Below, piece by piece: positions 12,611 through 13,468 of a stretch of DNA of 13,468 nucleotides (position 1 is its first letter; every line of letters begins with the position of its first letter). Location: positions 1 to 13,468 of the forward strand of contig JAJRUU010000092.1 in NCBI GenBank assembly GCA_024277605.1, written 5' to 3'. A program made the position numbers and the translations under genes. The DNA comes from a bacterium. GTDB taxonomy: Bacteria > SZUA-182 > SZUA-191 > JAJRXT01. Below the pieces are notes generated by a model. It did not search any database. It saw only the letters and a program-made list of their open reading frames with translations, and was not told the origin of the DNA.

Positions 12611-12736
12611 TTTTACCGCAGAGGACACGGAGGAACGCAGAGGAAATCTTAAAAGAATAAATAAACTTGGTTTTCATTTTTCTCTGTGAAGCGGGCTGGC
12701 CCGCCCCGCCCCGCCCCTGTGTCCTCTGCGGTTAAA
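12611..12736. mobile_element. 126-bp inverted-repeat element (ACCGCAGAGGACAC ends)
   Basis: TTTTACCGCAGAGGACAC (12611-12628) is repeated in inverse at 12719-12736 with one mismatch. The interior has GGAACGCAGAGGAAA and TTTTTCTCTGTGAAG plus a perfect hairpin GCGGGC-TG-GCCCGC (12689-12702) followed by CCCGCCCCGCCCC. The CCGCAGAGGAC motif is a common intergenic repeat in many bacteria. It has no coding capacity. Confidence 0.7.
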
Positions 12737-12769
12737 GAATTAATTTGAATATAATAAATGATGATGGAG

Positions 12770-12887
12770 TCGTAAAAAGTCTGAAAACCGTCAATTTGTC
12801 ATTCTGAGCGAAGTGAAGAATCTATTTTCTTAAATATAATACGAGACCTTTAACTTCGCTTGGGGTGACATGTAGGACTTTTTACGA
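12770..12887. mobile_element. 118-bp inverted-repeat element (TCGTAAAAAGTC ends)
   Basis: TCGTAAAAAGTC at 12770-12781 is inverted exactly at 12876-12887. Inside, TGTCATTCTGAGCGAAGT (12797-12814) can pair imperfectly with ACTTCGCTTGGGGTGACA (12853-12870). The CATTCTGAGCGAAGTGAAGAATC motif is a widespread bacterial intergenic repeat. Confidence 0.7.
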
Positions 12888-12915
12888 AAGCATCGAGGTT
12901 GGGTTAAATGAAATC

Positions 12916-13468
12916 ATGAAAATAGTCTTAGCCCTCGCGCCTTCTTATGCCGACAGGCAGCCGCTGCCGCATCTGGGGTTAGCTGCTTTGAGTGCATATC
13001 TCGCCCAAAGGAACATCCAGGCCGATATTCTGGATTTAAATATCCAGAGCCGGGATTGTGTTTATGAGCCGCTGGCGTTGACTTCCGATAAGCTCTATGT
13101 GGATGAGATGCTGGATCTGCCGCTGCTGACCAGCTTAGTGCAGTGGCATCGGCAGGGGAAGCTGCATAAAAAACTAATAGACAAGGATATATATAAAAAG
13201 TTTTTCTTAGAATATACGCTTGATTTTGGCCTTTCTCCCCAAGTTTTTTTCTCCCGCATCCATTATTACAATATCTTGGCGCTTACCTGTAGCCGCAAGC
13301 TCATAAAGTATGATCTGGTGTGCTTTAGCCTGTATCGCTCTAATTTTTATTTTACGGTGCTTCTGGCTTTGCTGCTTCTGGAGCAAAAACCAAGCATCAA
13401 AATAGCCATTGGCGGGCCGCAGGTTTCTCAAAGTGAGCTATCATGTAACTTTTTACTACAGTTTGGGA
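12916..13468 (+). CDS. B12-binding radical SAM-type protein, N-terminal part (runs off window)
   Basis: The first 184 residues are visible. The start MKIVLALAPSYADRQPLPHLGLAALSAYLAQ (in outline, residues 1-31) and ADILDLNI are the typical opening of cobalamin-binding domains fused to radical SAM enzymes. About 165 residues in, the second typical block appears: YDLVCFSLYRSNFYF then IKIAIGGPQVSQSE. The radical SAM CxxxCxxC motif would lie beyond the window edge, so the chemistry and substrate cannot be stated. An insertion of about 60 residues (YEPLALTSDK to HYYNIL) between the two blocks is also seen in other members of this broad family. ATG 12916 has no strong Shine-Dalgarno site. An ATG at 12908 hits TGA after three codons. 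The open frame on the opposite strand at 13207-13431 is a shadow. Confidence 0.75.
   Translation, partial: MKIVLALAPSYADRQPLPHLGLAALSAYLAQRNIQADILDLNIQSRDCVYEPLALTSDKLYVDEMLDLPLLTSLVQWHRQGKLHKKLIDKDIYKKFFLEYTLDFGLSPQVFFSRIHYYNILALTCSRKLIKYDLVCFSLYRSNFYFTVLLALLLLEQKPSIKIAIGGPQVSQSELSCNFLLQFG

Larger units (their letters stand above)
12574..12915. other. 342-bp gene-free spacer with two repeat elements
   Basis: It contains a weak stem AAGCA/TGCTT (12575-12591) near a T-rich run, the element at 12611-12736, the element at 12770-12887, and a short leader before the next gene. No ORF, RNA gene or clear promoter was found. Confidence 0.75.

Noticed and set aside
13207..13431. Open frame of 74 codons on - strand at the right edge
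   Set aside because: It is antisense to the clearly conserved B12-binding domain coding frame on the + strand.

Overview
The window looks like chromosomal DNA of an anaerobe-like bacterium with an outer membrane. This is inferred from an ExbD/TolR-type inner-membrane protein next to a secreted cyclophilin, Firmicutes-like strong Shine-Dalgarno sites, NrdR, and many short palindromic dispersed repeats. The sequence does not give a firm taxon. No tRNA, rRNA, CRISPR array or complete insertion sequence was seen.

Layout. (1) At 10-414 (-) there is an ExbD-like gene with its own consensus promoter (476-506). (2) At 520-6206 (+) there is a tightly spaced, probably single operon: secreted cyclophilin-type PPIase, YdjM/YbcI-like membrane hydrolase, trehalose-6-phosphate phosphatase (otsB, with an in-frame TAG), a protein built from two copies of one domain (DUF5752-like), a TreT-type GT4 trehalose synthase, and trehalose-6-phosphate synthase (otsA). 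The operon ends inside a 197-bp inverted-repeat element (6205-6401). (3) Convergent to it, on the - strand and read from 10467 down to 6411: a TPR protein, adenylosuccinate lyase (purB), nrdR, then aspartate-semialdehyde dehydrogenase (asd, also with an in-frame TAG). A 175-bp dispersed repeat lies between nrdR and asd. (4) At 10468-11251 there is a repeat-rich stretch: a second copy of the 175-bp repeat, interrupted by two younger elements that left target duplications, and a 48-bp fragment of a third copy. (5) At 11252-12573 (+) there are three small genes of unknown function: a two-TM protein, a one-TM protein with a beta-rich domain, and a soluble small beta-rich protein. (6) At 12574-12915 there are two more short inverted-repeat elements. 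(7) At 12916-13468 (+) is the N-terminal part of a B12-binding radical-SAM-type protein that runs off the window.

How the genes work together. The central operon encodes two independent routes to trehalose: OtsA makes trehalose-6-phosphate, which OtsB dephosphorylates, and TreT joins NDP-glucose to glucose. A duplicated-domain protein of unknown role sits between them. The - strand block is housekeeping: purine synthesis, ribonucleotide reductase regulation, and the aspartate-family amino acid pathway.

The most notable signal is a pair of in-frame TAG codons inside otherwise intact, conserved enzymes (otsB codon 186, asd codon 204). Both sit in the context GAT-TAG, in a window where TAG also ends 8 of 14 genes. 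A third TAG separates the DUF5752-like gene from treT in the same frame, so readthrough would fuse them. Nonsense mutation, sequence error and amber suppression cannot be told apart from this window alone.
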